A DNA stretch of 64,000 nt from Pandoraea capi (GTDB lineage Bacteria > Pseudomonadota > Gammaproteobacteria > Burkholderiales > Burkholderiaceae). This document shows, piece by piece, positions 47,893 through 60,076 of the stretch (its first letter is position 1; every line of letters starts with the position of its first letter). The notes under the pieces are model-generated. The model saw nothing but the letters and a program-made list of their open reading frames with translations. It was not told where the DNA came from and made no database searches. The translations under genes and the position numbers were made by a program. The DNA lies in contig NZ_CABPRV010000011.1 of NCBI RefSeq assembly GCF_902459735.1, positions 169,518-233,517 on the forward strand, read 5' to 3'.

Positions 47893-48280
47893 GCTTTTGT
47901 CTCCTGAAGCACTGCTGAAGTGGTGAATGCTGTCGCGTGACGACGATGACGCCGTCCGCCCCGGTGACGCGCGGTGAGGTCGAGGTGGCGGACGCTGTTG
48001 GCGCTGCTGGCCCGATTGGCACAAATCGCACAAGTCGCACGAATGGCGCGGGTGGGACCTCCGGTGCTTTTGGCACCTCAGCCACGGGGGTTCGGCCAAT
48101 ACTCGCCGACGGGGATTACGTCTCGCTGACGAAGGGCCTGCCTATCGCTGATATCGCTGATTCAAGCGATGGAAAGCTTCTCTTCATAACAATAGCGCGT
48201 CACACAGAATTGACGTTTACGTTAACGTAATTTAAGTGACGAATCGAGTGGGGATGGCCCTGATGCAAGCCAGTCGCACC
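47893..48280. other. Upstream region of the acyl-CoA synthetase gene
   Basis: About 390 bases without a supportable gene. It contains the perfect palindrome at 48217-48230 and otherwise no recognised element. Open frames here read into the synthetase frame but do not resemble any N-terminal domain. Confidence 0.5.
48217..48230. promoter_or_regulatory. Perfect 14-bp palindrome TTACGTTAACGTAA
   Basis: The palindrome has an overlapping third half-site (TTGACG at 48210-48215), in the leader of the acyl-CoA synthetase gene. Such ACGT-N-ACGT dyads resemble operators of MerR- or TetR-type regulators of acyl-CoA catabolism (for example LiuR-type sites). That assignment is from memory of the motif and is tentative. 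Confidence 0.45.
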
Positions 48281-48490
48281 CCGTGTGCCGTGTGCCGTGT
48301 GCCGTGTGCCGTGTGCCGTGTGCCGTGTGCTCGGGTGCTCGGGTGCTCGGGTGCTTGGGTGCTTGGGTGCTTGGGTGCTTGGGTGCTTGGGTGCTTGGGT
48401 GCTCGGGTGCTTGGGTGCTTGGGTGCTTGGGTGCTTGGGTGCTCGATGCTCGATGCTCGATGCTCGATGCTCGGTGCTCGGTGCTCGGTG
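48281..48490. repeat. Compound microsatellite: 7x7 bp, 14x8 bp, 7x7 bp
   Basis: Three directly abutting blocks. 48281-48329 is seven perfect copies of CCGTGTG. 48330-48441 is fourteen 8-bp units (ten CTTGGGTG, four CTCGGGTG). 48442-48490 is four CTCGATG plus three CTCGGTG. Total 210 bases. The units are related (CTNGGTG core) but change period from 7 to 8 and back. It lies between the atp operon terminator and the leader of the acyl-CoA synthetase gene. All six frames are open through it, so apparent proteins here are artefacts. Confidence 0.95.
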
Positions 48491-48543
48491 CTTGGGGCAC
48501 CAGACGCCGATCGTGAGTTCAACGCTGCGGACGCGCAAAAACA

Positions 48544-48575
48544 AAAGCCTCAGACATTCTCATGTCCGAGGCTTT
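48544..48575 (-). terminator. Intrinsic terminator of the atp operon
   Basis: AAAGCCTC-A-GACAT and its complement (48545-48575, one mismatch, small loop) form a long stem. On the minus strand it is followed by TTTTGTTTTTG. It lies about 95 bases after the atpC stop. Confidence 0.85.
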
Positions 48576-48668
48576 CACCGTCTCGACGTCACGACGCACG
48601 TTTTTTCAACGCTTGCCACAACGCTTTGACTGACATTGCACGGCGCGCGGGCCGTACAACGCCGGAAT

Positions 48669-49085
48669 TTACTTCTTCGAGCGCAGCTTCGAGATCGCAG
48701 CGAGTTGTGCCATCGCTTCGGCCAGTTCGGCCTGAGCGGTTGCGTACTCGATGTTCGATTCCTTGTTCGACAGCGCTTCTTCTGCACGGCGCTTGGCTTC
48801 GTTAGCCTTCGCTTCGTCCAGATCCTTACCGCGGATGGCGGTGTCGGCGAGCACGGTCACCGTGCCCGGTTGCACTTCGAGAATGCCGCCTGCGACAAAG
48901 ACGAAGTCTTCGTTACCTGCTTCGTCCTCGATGCGCACCGCACCCGGCTTGATACGCGTGATCAGCGGCGTGTGGCCGGGCAGAATACCCAGCTCGCCGG
49001 CTTCGCCGGGCAGCGCCACAAAGCGCGCCTTACCCGAGAAGATTTCCTCTTCCGCGCTGACGACGTCTACGTGAATGGTTGCCAT
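48669..49085 (-). CDS. atpC: ATP synthase F1 subunit epsilon
   Basis: Epsilon is part of the central stalk and can inhibit hydrolysis. The 138 residues have the N-terminal beta-sandwich ([42 protein letters not shown]). The C-terminal helical hairpin is present ([25 protein letters not shown]). It is the last gene of the operon, 147 bases after atpD. Confidence 0.98.
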   Translation of the reverse strand: MATIHVDVVSAEEEIFSGKARFVALPGEAGELGILPGHTPLITRIKPGAVRIEDEAGNEDFVFVAGGILEVQPGTVTVLADTAIRGKDLDEAKANEAKRRAEEALSNKESNIEYATAQAELAEAMAQLAAISKLRSKK

Positions 49086-49232
49086 AATCGCTCCCGTTGA
49101 GTGTGATGAAGCGGCAGGCGCGCCAGTCCGGACGTTGCCGTCCTCGCTTCGCTACCCCGCCCCGCAACAGTCACCTGCCGGACTTCGGTGGCGTCTCTCG
49201 CGAGACCCCGCCGTTGCCCGGCACTCAACCGT

Positions 49233-50642
<1,410 letters not shown>

Positions 50643-50685
50643 TCAAATTCATTTCGCCTTACGGCGCATCGGCCCGTGCCACCGC

Positions 50686-51573
50686 TTACACTGCGGCGGC
50701 GCCACCCACGATTTCGGACAGTTCCTTCGTGATCGCTGCTTGACGGCCCTTGTTGTAGACCATCTGCAATTCACCGATCACGGTCTTTGCGTTGTCCGAC
50801 GCGGCCTTCATGGCCACCATGCGGGCGGACTGTTCCGACGCCATGTTCTCTGCGACTGCCTGATACACGACAGCTTCGACGTAACGCACCAGCAGGGCAT
50901 CGACGACCGTCTTCGCATCCGGTTCGTAGATGTAGTCCCACGAATGCTGTGCCGGCACCGCGCTCGCTTCTTCCGATTCGCCTTCGAGCTTCTCGGGCAG
51001 CGGCAGCAGTTGCTCGACCACGGCTTCCTGCTTCATCGTGTTGACGAAGCGGTTGTAAGCCAGGTACACGGCGTCCAGCTTGCCTTCGGCATACGCATCG
51101 AGCTGCAACTTCACAGCGCCGATCAGCTTGTCCAGGTGCGGGGTGTCGCCCAGTTGCACGACATGCGATACCACCTTCGCGCCGATACGGTTCAGGAAGC
51201 CGAAGCCTTTGCTACCGATGGCGGTAGCCTCGATCTTCAGACCCTGTGCCTCGATTTCCTTCAGCTTGTTCACCACGGCACGCAGCACGTTGGTGTTCAA
51301 GCCGCCGCACAGGCCCTTGTCCGTCGTCACCACGATGATGCCGGCGGCTTTCGCGTCGGCATGCTTCACCATGAACGGGTGGTGGTATTCCGGATTCGCC
51401 TGGCCCATGTGCGCCGCGATCTGGCGCACCTTGTCAGCGTACGGCCGGGCATGACGCATGCGTTCCTGCGCCTTGCGCATCTTCGACGCGGCCACCATTT
51501 CCATGGCCTTGGTGATCTTGCGCGTGTTTTGCACGCTCTTGATCTTGCCGCGAATTTCCTTCATTCCAGCCAT
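50686..51573 (-). CDS. atpG: ATP synthase F1 subunit gamma
   Basis: Gamma is the rotating central shaft. The 295 residues start [21 protein letters not shown] and end with [22 protein letters not shown], the family terminal coiled coils. [17 protein letters not shown] is conserved. It lies between atpA and atpD. Confidence 0.98.
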   Translation of the reverse strand: MAGMKEIRGKIKSVQNTRKITKAMEMVAASKMRKAQERMRHARPYADKVRQIAAHMGQANPEYHHPFMVKHADAKAAGIIVVTTDKGLCGGLNTNVLRAVVNKLKEIEAQGLKIEATAIGSKGFGFLNRIGAKVVSHVVQLGDTPHLDKLIGAVKLQLDAYAEGKLDAVYLAYNRFVNTMKQEAVVEQLLPLPEKLEGESEEASAVPAQHSWDYIYEPDAKTVVDALLVRYVEAVVYQAVAENMASEQSARMVAMKAASDNAKTVIGELQMVYNKGRQAAITKELSEIVGGAAAV

Positions 51574-51661
51574 TGCTTACTCCTTGTCTCGGCGCGACGT
51601 TCGTTGTTGCCTGAGCATCGCGCCTTCCCGGGTCCGTTGAATAGTTACCGATTCAACCGGA

Positions 51662-53203
51662 TTAGTAAGCGCCGGTCTTCTTGAAGTCCTTGATCGCAGC
51701 GTGCAGGGCAGCATCGTCGTCCTTCGAGAGATCTTTGGTCTCTTCGATACGACCGATCAGCGCGCCGTGGCTGGTCTTCAGAACTTCGCGCAGACCCTTT
51801 TCGAACGGCAGAACCTGAGCGATTTCGAGATCGTCCAGATAACCGTTGTTGGCGGCGAACAGCGACACGGCCAGTTCCCACACTTGCAGCGGCGCGAATT
51901 GCGGCTGCTTGAGCAGTTCCGTCACGCGGCGGCCACGCTCGAGCTGCTTGCGGGTCGCTTCGTCCAGGTCCGAAGCGAACTGCGCGAACGCAGCCAGCTC
52001 ACGGTACTGTGCGAGGTCGGTACGGATACCGCCCGACAGCTTCTTGATGACCTTCGTCTGCGCAGCACCACCCACACGCGACACCGAGATACCGGCGTTA
52101 ATTGCCGGACGGATGCCTGCGTTGAACAGGTCGGTTTCCAGGAAGATCTGACCGTCGGTAATCGAGATCACGTTCGTCGGAACGAATGCGGTCACGTCAC
52201 CGGCTTGCGTTTCAATGATCGGCAGTGCCGTCAGCGAACCGCTTTGGCCCTTGACGGCGCCGTTCGTGAACTTCTCGACGTACTCTTCCGAGACGCGAGC
52301 GGCACGCTCGAGCAGACGCGAGTGCAGATAGAACACGTCACCCGGGTAAGCTTCACGGCCCGGCGGGCGGCGCAGCAGCAGCGAGATCTGACGATAGGCC
52401 CAGGCTTGCTTGGTCAAGTCGTCATAAATGATCAGCGCGTCTTCGCCGCGATCGCGGAAGTATTCGCCCATCGTGCAACCGGAGTACGGTGCGATGAACT
52501 GCATGGCGGCCGAGTCCGAAGCGGTGGCGGTCACGATGATCGTGTATTCCATCGCGCCGTGCTCTTCGAGCTTGCGCACCACGTTCATGATCGACGAAGC
52601 CTTCTGGCCGATCGCGACGTAGACGCAGGTCACGCCCTTGCCCTTCTGCGAAATGATCGTGTCGATGGCCACAGCGGTCTTACCCGTCTGACGGTCACCA
52701 ATGATCAGCTCACGCTGGCCGCGGCCGATCGGCACCATGGCGTCGATAGCCTTCGTACCGGTTTGCAGCGGTTGCGAGACCGACTTACGCCAGATCACGC
52801 CCGGAGCAATCTTTTCGATTGCGTCGGTTTCCTTCGCGTTGATCGGACCCTTGCCGTCGATCGGCTGGCCCAGTGCGTCAACGACGCGGCCCTTCAGTTC
52901 CGGACCGACCGGCACTTCCAGAATGCGGCCCGTGCACTTGACGGTGTCGCCTTCCGAGATGTGCTCGTATTCGCCCAGAATCACGGCGCCGACGGAGTCG
53001 CGCTCGAGGTTCAGTGCCAGACCGAACGTGTTGCCCGGGAATTCCAGCATTTCGCCCTGCATCACGTCCGACAGGCCGTGAATGCGGCAGATGCCGTCAG
53101 TCACCGAGATCACGGTGCCTTCGTTACGGACTTCGGCGCCGCTATCGAGACCTTGAATCCGGCTCTTGATCAGTTCGCTGATTTCAGAGGGATTGAGTTG
53201 CAT
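51662..53203 (-). CDS. atpA: ATP synthase F1 subunit alpha
   Basis: Alpha forms the noncatalytic nucleotide sites of the F1 hexamer. The 513 residues show [17 protein letters not shown] at the start and Walker [16 protein letters not shown] (about 169-183). [37 protein letters not shown] and the conserved [11 protein letters not shown] are also present. All are intact. Confidence 0.99.
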   Translation of the reverse strand: MQLNPSEISELIKSRIQGLDSGAEVRNEGTVISVTDGICRIHGLSDVMQGEMLEFPGNTFGLALNLERDSVGAVILGEYEHISEGDTVKCTGRILEVPVGPELKGRVVDALGQPIDGKGPINAKETDAIEKIAPGVIWRKSVSQPLQTGTKAIDAMVPIGRGQRELIIGDRQTGKTAVAIDTIISQKGKGVTCVYVAIGQKASSIMNVVRKLEEHGAMEYTIIVTATASDSAAMQFIAPYSGCTMGEYFRDRGEDALIIYDDLTKQAWAYRQISLLLRRPPGREAYPGDVFYLHSRLLERAARVSEEYVEKFTNGAVKGQSGSLTALPIIETQAGDVTAFVPTNVISITDGQIFLETDLFNAGIRPAINAGISVSRVGGAAQTKVIKKLSGGIRTDLAQYRELAAFAQFASDLDEATRKQLERGRRVTELLKQPQFAPLQVWELAVSLFAANNGYLDDLEIAQVLPFEKGLREVLKTSHGALIGRIEETKDLSKDDDAALHAAIKDFKKTGAY

Positions 53204-53253
53204 ATGTGCTCCTGATATTCAATTCTTGCCGTCGCAGGCGTATCGCGCCGGCC

Positions 53254-53784
53254 TCAGGCCGTCAGCGACGTCCGCATAGCCGCCAGGCGGGCGCGCACCG
53301 AAGTGTCCAGCACCTCGTCGCCAACCACCACACGCACGCCACCGATAAGCGACGGGTCTACCGTCACGCTCGGGTTGAGCTTGCAGCCGAACTTGTGCTC
53401 GAGGCCCTTGACCAGCGAGGTCAATTGCTCGCCTTCGAGCGGGAAGGCGCTTTCGATCGTGGCGTCTGCCGAACCGGCAGCAGCGTTCTTCAACGCTTCG
53501 AACTGTTCGGCGACTTCCGGCATGGCTGCCAGACGGCCGTTTTCGACCACAGCGGCGACGAAGTTGCGCACTTCGGCGTCGGTCGATTTCACGGCGGCGG
53601 TCAGCACATCGACAACTTGCGACGGCGAGACCTTCGGATCGTCGGCCAGATTGGCCACTTCGGGCAGCGCTGCCACTTGCGCCAGTTCGCGCACGAGCTG
53701 CGACCAGCGATTCAGATCGCCGGACTTGGCCACGCGGAACAACGCTTCGGCATACGGACGAGCGATGGTTGCGAGTTCGGCCAT
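53254..53784 (-). CDS. atpH: ATP synthase F1 subunit delta
   Basis: Delta joins the peripheral stalk to F1. The 176 residues have the N-terminal helical domain ([20 protein letters not shown]) and the C-terminal [29 protein letters not shown] signature. It begins 2 bases after atpF. Confidence 0.98.
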   Translation of the reverse strand: MAELATIARPYAEALFRVAKSGDLNRWSQLVRELAQVAALPEVANLADDPKVSPSQVVDVLTAAVKSTDAEVRNFVAAVVENGRLAAMPEVAEQFEALKNAAAGSADATIESAFPLEGEQLTSLVKGLEHKFGCKLNPSVTVDPSLIGGVRVVVGDEVLDTSVRARLAAMRTSLTA

Positions 53785-53786
53785 GA

Positions 53787-54257
53787 TCAGAGCTCTGCCT
53801 TGAGTTGGTTCAGCAGGTCGGCGTGGGCCTTGGCGTCAACTTCACGCTTCAGAATCTGCTCGGCGCCCTTGACGGCCAGACCGGCAACTTCTTCGCGCAG
53901 CGTCTCACGAACCTTGACGGCCTGATTCTCGGCTTCTGCCTTGGCGTTGGCGATGATACGGGCCGCTTCGGCTTGCGCCTGAGCCTTGATCTCTTCAGCC
54001 ACTGCCAGTGCACGCTTTTCGGCGTCGGCGATACGCTTCGCGCCTTCGTCGCGGGCTTCCGCGAGGGCTTGCGTGGAGCGCTTGTTGGCGGCTTCGAGTT
54101 CAGCCTTGCCCTTATCGGCGGCAGCCAGACCGTCAGCGATTTTCTTCGCGCGTTCGTCGATAGCCTTGATCAGCGGCGGCCACACGAACTTCATCGTGAA
54201 CCATGCCAGGATCAGAAACACGACGGTTTGCGCGAACAGAGTTGCGTTTATGTTCAC
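53787..54257 (-). CDS. atpF: ATP synthase Fo subunit b
   Basis: Subunit b is the peripheral stalk. The 156 residues have an N-terminal membrane helix ([29 protein letters not shown]) and a long charged coiled coil rich in Ala, Lys and Glu. The length matches the b-type found as a homodimer. Confidence 0.98.
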   Translation of the reverse strand: MNINATLFAQTVVFLILAWFTMKFVWPPLIKAIDERAKKIADGLAAADKGKAELEAANKRSTQALAEARDEGAKRIADAEKRALAVAEEIKAQAQAEAARIIANAKAEAENQAVKVRETLREEVAGLAVKGAEQILKREVDAKAHADLLNQLKAEL

Positions 54258-54382
54258 GGTGTTTCCTTTCGGTGATGCGAGTCGATTGGCAAAACAGCGC
54301 GCCCCATTGTGCCAGCTGGCTTGGGCGCGCCGTTCATGTCCAGTTGGCCGCGCGGGTCAATGCGCGACCGGCCGAAAGAAAC

Positions 54383-54664
<282 letters not shown>

Positions 54665-54731
54665 TTAGAGACTTGAAACTTTAAATTTGAAAAACTGGAA
54701 AACCGAAAAACTTAACTTCCGCAGTGACCGA

Positions 54732-55580
54732 TCAGTGATGGTCGTGCGCCTGGCCGATATACACCAGCGTCAGCATCATCATGATGAACGCCTGGAGCAA
54801 CACGATCAGGATGTGGAAAATCGCCCATGCGGTGCCGGCAATGACGTGACCGACAAAACCCAGCACCGACGCATCCGCGCCAAAGCTCCAGATACCGCCC
54901 AGCAGAGCGATCAGCAGGAACACCAGTTCGCCGGCGTACATATTGCCGAACAGTCGCATACCGAGCGACACGGTCTTGGCACAGAATTCGATGATGTTGA
55001 GCAGCAGGTTCGGGATCCACAGCAGGAAGTGGTTACCGAACGGTGCGGTGAACAGCTCGTGCATGAAGCCGCCTGCGCCCTTGATCTTGAAGCTGTAGAA
55101 CAGCATCAGGATGAGCACGCCGACGGAGATACCGAGCGTGCCGTTCAGGTCGGCCGTCGGGACGATGCGGTGATGCGTGATGATGGAGCTCAGACCCACC
55201 CACTCGATCACCTTCGACGGCAGATCGACCGGCAGCAAGTCCAGCGAGTTCATGAGCGTGACCCAGACGAACACGGTCAGCGCGAGCGGAGCGATGAAGG
55301 CACGATTGCCGTGCACGATGCTCTTCGATTGGTCTTCGACCATTTCCACGAGCATTTCGACCGCCGACTGGAAGCGGCCCGGAACGCCAGCGGTTGCCTT
55401 GCGTGCGGCCATCCACAACACGAAGCAGCCCAGAACGCCCATCGCGATCGACCAGAACATCGTGTCCCAGTTGATGATCGAGAAATCGACGATGCTAGTC
55501 TGATGCGAGCTCGCAAGGTTTTGCAGGTGGTGCGAAATGTACTCCGACGGGTTCGGAGCGTGGCCGGCTTCTACTGACAT
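54732..55580 (-). CDS. atpB: ATP synthase Fo subunit a
   Basis: Subunit a provides the proton half-channels. I start it at the ATG at 55580 (282 residues, [22 protein letters not shown]), which fits family members better than the GTG 33 bases upstream. Five to six membrane helices are visible. The essential Arg is in the [15 protein letters not shown] helix. Confidence 0.97.
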   Translation of the reverse strand: MSVEAGHAPNPSEYISHHLQNLASSHQTSIVDFSIINWDTMFWSIAMGVLGCFVLWMAARKATAGVPGRFQSAVEMLVEMVEDQSKSIVHGNRAFIAPLALTVFVWVTLMNSLDLLPVDLPSKVIEWVGLSSIITHHRIVPTADLNGTLGISVGVLILMLFYSFKIKGAGGFMHELFTAPFGNHFLLWIPNLLLNIIEFCAKTVSLGMRLFGNMYAGELVFLLIALLGGIWSFGADASVLGFVGHVIAGTAWAIFHILIVLLQAFIMMMLTLVYIGQAHDHH

Positions 55581-55650
55581 AGCGATCAAACACCCAATTA
55601 TGAAAATCCGCACACGGTAGCGTGTCGACGCGTGAGCGGCATTTCCACCG

Positions 55651-56154
55651 CTACTTCAGTGCCATCGCAAGCCAATAGACCTTGAGCGTAAGCACAAAGG
55701 TGACCAGCAGCGCGACCCAGTGAACCCCGGGAAATGCGAACGCTACCGCCACCAATAACGCAATCGTCGTTGCTACCTTGATCGCCTCTCCCGTCACCAA
55801 TGCGCCAACGGAGAGACGATCACCTGAAATTCTTAGCCGCAGCGCAAATAACGCGCCCGGGATCCAACCTATCGTTCCACCCAGCCAGGCGGATATCGCC
55901 GCGTTTTTTGGCGACGCCGAGAGTATCCACCAGGCCAGTGCCGCAATCAGCGACAACAGCACCTGGGCTCCCACCACCCTGAATGGAGTCACACGGGATG
56001 CGCGCCCCACATCGGGACCGAACAGGCGCTCGGCCTGCGCACGCGTGAGCGGAACGATGACTTCTGGCTGCTGCTCGTCGTCCCAAGCCTCTGATGTTGC
56101 ATGTGCCGGCGCTTGCGGTTTCGGTTCCAAGTTCGACCGTGTTTTATCGGTCAT
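55651..56154 (-). CDS. atpI: ATP synthase subunit I (AtpI)
   Basis: AtpI helps c-ring assembly and is the first gene of the operon. The 167-residue protein has a charged N-terminal 60 residues and four hydrophobic helices (about 62-82, 88-107, 118-140, 143-165). It ends [14 protein letters not shown]. Sequence conservation is low in this family, so the call rests on topology and position before atpB. The 243 bases upstream should hold the atp promoter; I could not place a -35/-10 pair with confidence. Confidence 0.92.
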   Translation of the reverse strand: MTDKTRSNLEPKPQAPAHATSEAWDDEQQPEVIVPLTRAQAERLFGPDVGRASRVTPFRVVGAQVLLSLIAALAWWILSASPKNAAISAWLGGTIGWIPGALFALRLRISGDRLSVGALVTGEAIKVATTIALLVAVAFAFPGVHWVALLVTFVLTLKVYWLAMALK

Positions 56155-56397
56155 CTCGTTGCCTCCCCGCCCGACTCGTGCAAACGAATGGGCTCTTCAA
56201 GCAGTTAAACCCGCGAGATTTTACGGGAAATTACGAAGCTCAGTCAATCTAAACGCGCAACAAATTCGCCGAAACTGCACAGTGCATGCTTCGATTTGGC
56301 GCCAACTCTCACGGAGCGCAATTTTCCTCATGGTGCAGCGCGGCATTACGCGCAAACGCCGCACAATCCCCGCAACTGACCTGCGTTCCGCGCGCGA

Positions 56398-57573
56398 TCA
56401 GACCCATTTCAGTGCAACGAACCCAATGAGCAGTGCCAGCAGATAAAACGGGATCGAAAGGTAGTGAAAGTGCCACCAGATTTTTCTCGATTTCGCCATG
56501 CGCAATGCAATCAGGTTCGCCAGCGATCCCACGGCGAGTCCGAAGCCGCCCACCGCCACACCGTGAGCCAGCGCCGGCCAGTTCCGCGTGTACTCCGCGA
56601 GCAGGATCGCTGCGGGAACGTTACTGATGAATTGTGACAACACCGCCGCCACGCCATAAGCCATCGCCCCGCTGGTGAAATCCAGATGTCCCAGTGCGGT
56701 GCGCACGAACGGCAACGCCGCAGCCCCCCGCAGCACCACGAACATCAGCACGAAGATCGCGAGCAGCAACCAGTCGATGCCGAGCACCGCGTTGCGACGC
56801 GCGATCAGCAGCACCACGGCCACCCCTGCACACGCCCACGCGGCGAAGCCGTGATCGGCGAGCGTGACGAAAGCGACGAACAGCGCCAGCGCCGTCCACA
56901 GCAACGGCCAGCGCACATCGTGCCGGGGGCCCTGCCGCTGGAAATGCAACGCACGCGAATCGAACGCAAACGCGCACACCGCGAGCAGCAAGGCCATGAG
57001 CGCGAGGGTGATCGGCGTCATCATCACGACGTACGCGCCGAATCCCATGCCGCTGCTTTGCCAGAGGAAGAGGTTCTGCGGGTTGCCGAGCGGCGTAAGA
57101 CTGGAGCCGGCGTTGACCGCCAGCGCGAGGAAGATGATCAGTCGCTCGATGCGTACCGGTGCGATCCGCGCGAGCGACTGCGCGAGCGGCACGACGGCAA
57201 ACAGCGCGACATCGTTGGTGAGCAGCGTCGATAACGCCGCAGCGAACGTCACCATCAACAATGCCAGGCGACGCTCCGTGCGAAACGCGCGCAGCAACCG
57301 TTGTGCGAGCCAGTCGAGAAAGCCGCTCTGATCGATCGCACGCGTGAGCATCAGCAATCCGGCCAGCGTCAGGATCGTGTGCCGATCGATGCGCCCGAAC
57401 AGTTCGCCGACGCTCGCCGGTTTCGCGATCTGAAGCGCGACGAATGCCGCGAGCAGAATGAGCAGCACCTTGTCGTCACGCACACGCTCATAGGTTGCGT
57501 GCAATGCACGCATGATGCGCGACGCGGTGCCAGTCGCGCTTGCGGTCTGTGCAGAATCGCTCGGATCGCTCAC
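56398..57573 (-). CDS. ArsB/SLC13-type anion permease
   Basis: A 391-residue membrane protein with about ten helices. The family motif region SGFLDWLAQRLLRAFRTERRLALLMVTFAAALSTLLTNDVALF-type and the loop LAVNAGSSLTPLGNPQNLFLW are characteristic of ion-transporter-superfamily permeases (ArsB, NhaD, citrate/dicarboxylate). The ion or anion carried is not evident. It starts 27 bases after parB on the same strand, so it may be co-transcribed with parAB, an unusual arrangement beside atpI. Confidence 0.88.
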   Translation of the reverse strand: MSDPSDSAQTASATGTASRIMRALHATYERVRDDKVLLILLAAFVALQIAKPASVGELFGRIDRHTILTLAGLLMLTRAIDQSGFLDWLAQRLLRAFRTERRLALLMVTFAAALSTLLTNDVALFAVVPLAQSLARIAPVRIERLIIFLALAVNAGSSLTPLGNPQNLFLWQSSGMGFGAYVVMMTPITLALMALLLAVCAFAFDSRALHFQRQGPRHDVRWPLLWTALALFVAFVTLADHGFAAWACAGVAVVLLIARRNAVLGIDWLLLAIFVLMFVVLRGAAALPFVRTALGHLDFTSGAMAYGVAAVLSQFISNVPAAILLAEYTRNWPALAHGVAVGGFGLAVGSLANLIALRMAKSRKIWWHFHYLSIPFYLLALLIGFVALKWV

Positions 57574-57600
57574 GGCAAAATGATCAGGATACCGAAATTA

Positions 57601-58506
57601 TTAGATTGACTCGGCGCGAATGCGCGCGAGAATGCCGTCGAGCGCGTCGAGGCTGCCGAAATCGATCGTCAGTTGCCCGGCGCCTTTGCGGCCGACCTTG
57701 ATCTTGACGTTGGACGCGAGCAGGTCCGACAGTTCTTCTTCGAGTCGCGTCACGTCACGCCCGCCCTCTTCCGCCGAACGACGACGAATGCCATCGCCTT
57801 GCGGCTTGAGCGATGCGTTCACGATGCGCTCGGTGTCACGCACCGACAAGCGCTTGTTCACGACCTGATTCGCCAGCGTGATCTGCGTGGCCGCGTCGAC
57901 GGAGAGCAGCGCGCGTGCGTGCCCCATATCGAGATCGCCGGCGAGCAGCATCGTCTGCACGGGATGAGCGAGATTGAGCAGACGCAGCAGGTTCGACACT
58001 GCGCTGCGCGAGCGTCCGAGCGATTCTGCGGCCTGCTCGTGCGTGTAGTTGAATTCACCGAGCAGACGCTGAATGCCCTGCGCCTCTTCGAGCGGATTCA
58101 GGTCTTCGCGCTGAATGTTTTCGATGAGCGCCATTGCGGCGGCGGCTTCATCGGGTACGTCGCGCACGAGGACCGGAACTTCGGTCAGCCCTGCGATACG
58201 GGCGGCGCGAAAACGCCGTTCGCCCGCAATAATTTCGTACTTCTCACCCTCGACACGACGCACGAGGATCGGCTGCATCAGCCCCTGCACGCGAATACTC
58301 GCGGCGAGCTCCTGCAACGCCCCTTCGTCCATACGAGTACGCGGTTGATACTTGCCTGCCTGAAGGCGTTCGAGCGGCATCACCGAAGGTGCGCCTTCGG
58401 CACTCGCCTCTGCTGCACCGTTGTGGTTATCGGCGTGTGCGCCCAGCAGCGCTTCGAGGCCGCGGCCCAGGCCCTTTTTTTTCAGTGCGTTGGTCTTGGT
58501 CGCCAT
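57601..58506 (-). CDS. parB: Chromosome partitioning protein ParB
   Basis: ParB binds parS, loads as a CTP-dependent clamp and spreads to form the segregation complex. The 301 residues have the N-terminal ParA-interaction stretch (KKKGLGRGLEALLG). The CTPase/ParB domain carries GERRFRAARIAGLTEVPV and LIENIQREDLNPLEEAQGIQRLL. The HTH is YTHEQAAESLGRSRSAVSNLLRLL. A C-terminal dimerisation region (about 250-301) is present. Eight parS-like sites occur 3-7 kb away in this window. Confidence 0.98.
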   Translation of the reverse strand: MATKTNALKKKGLGRGLEALLGAHADNHNGAAEASAEGAPSVMPLERLQAGKYQPRTRMDEGALQELAASIRVQGLMQPILVRRVEGEKYEIIAGERRFRAARIAGLTEVPVLVRDVPDEAAAAMALIENIQREDLNPLEEAQGIQRLLGEFNYTHEQAAESLGRSRSAVSNLLRLLNLAHPVQTMLLAGDLDMGHARALLSVDAATQITLANQVVNKRLSVRDTERIVNASLKPQGDGIRRRSAEEGGRDVTRLEEELSDLLASNVKIKVGRKGAGQLTIDFGSLDALDGILARIRAESI

Positions 58507-58533
58507 GACAATGCGTTCCTGCGCGAATGCGCC

Positions 58534-59304
58534 TTACATAGTTTGAATGCGCGCGATCATTTCCGCGCCGAAGTCCAGATACGCCTTCGCGCCGCGCGAG
58601 GCGGGATCGAAGACGACGCCCGGCATGCCGTAACTCGGCGCTTCGGCGAGTCGCACATTGCGTGGAATGATCGCGTTGAAAACCTTGTCGCCAAAGTGCG
58701 ACTTGAGTTGCTCCGACACTTGTTGCTGCAACGTGATGCGCGGATCGAACATCACGCGCAACAGACCGATCACCTTAAGGTCGCGATTCAGATTCGCGTG
58801 CACCTGCTTGATCGTGTTGACGAGGTCGGACAGCCCTTCGAGCGCGAAATATTCGCACTGCATCGGAATGATTACGCCGTGCGCGGCGCACAGGCCGTTC
58901 AGGGTGAGCAGCGAGAGCGTCGGCGGGCAGTCGATAAGCACGAAGTCGTAGTCGCCGTCGACCTTCTCCAGTGCCTGCTTCAGGCGCGTATCGCGATTCT
59001 CCAGCGAGACGAGTTCCACGTCGGCACCGGCCAGTTCGCGGTTCGCCGGCACAACGTCGTAATTGCCCGACTCGGAGCGCTGTGCGCTGGTGGCCACATC
59101 GATACCATCGACAAGCACTTCGTACACGCTCGTCTCGAGCGCGGCCTTGTCGATACCGCTGCCCATCGTCGCGTTGCCCTGCGGATCGAGGTCGACCAAC
59201 AAGACACGCTGCCCGTGCGACGCCAGTCCGGCAGCGAGGTTCACCGTGGTGGTCGTCTTGCCGACGCCGCCCTTCTGATTGGCCACGCAGAAAATTTTCG
59301 CCAT
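58534..59304 (-). CDS. parA: Chromosome partitioning ATPase ParA
   Basis: ParA is a Walker-type ATPase whose DNA-bound gradient moves ParB-parS complexes. The 256 residues start MAKIFCVANQKGGVGKTTTTVNLA with an intact deviant Walker A. Switch and Walker B elements are seen as DLDPQGNATMGSG and DFVLIDCPPTLSLLTLN. It is 27 bases upstream of parB. A lipocalin gene separates it from rsmG. Confidence 0.99.
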   Translation of the reverse strand: MAKIFCVANQKGGVGKTTTTVNLAAGLASHGQRVLLVDLDPQGNATMGSGIDKAALETSVYEVLVDGIDVATSAQRSESGNYDVVPANRELAGADVELVSLENRDTRLKQALEKVDGDYDFVLIDCPPTLSLLTLNGLCAAHGVIIPMQCEYFALEGLSDLVNTIKQVHANLNRDLKVIGLLRVMFDPRITLQQQVSEQLKSHFGDKVFNAIIPRNVRLAEAPSYGMPGVVFDPASRGAKAYLDFGAEMIARIQTM

Positions 59305-59494
59305 GCCGATGTAGTCCTCCGATTGCTGCCGTGTTGATGCGATTGATGCAGATGATGCCGGGATGCTGCCGGCGAAAGCGAACCTGTCCTGATGTGCGCT
59401 GCGGATGCATCCCGCTAATTCGATTATCTGAGCAAAGCTCAGTTATTGCCTGATGCTGCGTGTCGGCCGGTGTGCGATGCGCCGGCGGAAGTGC

Positions 59495-60076
59495 TCAGGG
59501 CGCGGCCTTCTGCGGCGTCAACACCAGTTTGTCGGTGTCGTAGCCTTGCTTGCGCAACTGGGCACGCATTTGATTCAGTGTGTCGTCGTCGATCTTCGGC
59601 GTGCGCGAAAGAATCCAGAGATACTCGCGGCTCGGCTCTCCGACAGCGGCATACTGATAGTCACCGTCGAGCACGATAACCCAGTAGTTCGCCCAAAGCC
59701 AGGGAATCCAGCGCAGCCAGTCCGGCGCGAACGTGACCTTGAAGCGTGCCGTGCCGGTACCCTGCCCGTCGGTGCGCGCAACACCGGAATCGCTCGCCCA
59801 CGAACCGTCCTCCTTGCGACATTTGTTCGTGACATCGATCCTGCCGTCCGGTCGCGCGGCGTACTCTGCCGTCACGTCCGACACACATTTTCGCTCGAAG
59901 AAATTCGGGTAGCGTGCTATTTCGTACCATGTGCCGACATAGCGCGCTTTATCGATCTTCTGTACGGGACGCACGCGTGTGGTCAACGATTCCTGACCGG
60001 ATTGCGCCCACGCCACCGCTGCAACCACCGACAATCCGACCATCACCGCGCCGGCCCAACGAGTCATTCGGGTCAT
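59495..60076 (-). CDS. Lipocalin family protein (Blc-like)
   Basis: A 193-residue exported protein with an N-terminal signal (about 1-24, ending VAWAQ). The lipocalin hallmark [18 protein letters not shown] lies near residue 46, followed by [20 protein letters not shown]. The structurally conserved [18 protein letters not shown] and LWILSRTP strands are present. There is no lipobox, unlike the enteric outer-membrane lipoprotein Blc, so it is likely periplasmic. It overlaps rsmG by 4 bases and sits between rsmG and parA, a pair usually adjacent. Its ligand is unknown. Confidence 0.92.
   Translation of the reverse strand: MTRMTRWAGAVMVGLSVVAAVAWAQSGQESLTTRVRPVQKIDKARYVGTWYEIARYPNFFERKCVSDVTAEYAARPDGRIDVTNKCRKEDGSWASDSGVARTDGQGTGTARFKVTFAPDWLRWIPWLWANYWVIVLDGDYQYAAVGEPSREYLWILSRTPKIDDDTLNQMRAQLRKQGYDTDKLVLTPQKAAP

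Noticed and set aside
48236-48629. Several repetitive proteins of the type LGCLGAWV or APKHPSTQ on both strands
   Set aside because: They come only from the 7- and 8-bp microsatellite, which contains no stop in any of the six frames. There is no ribosome-binding site and no conserved start.
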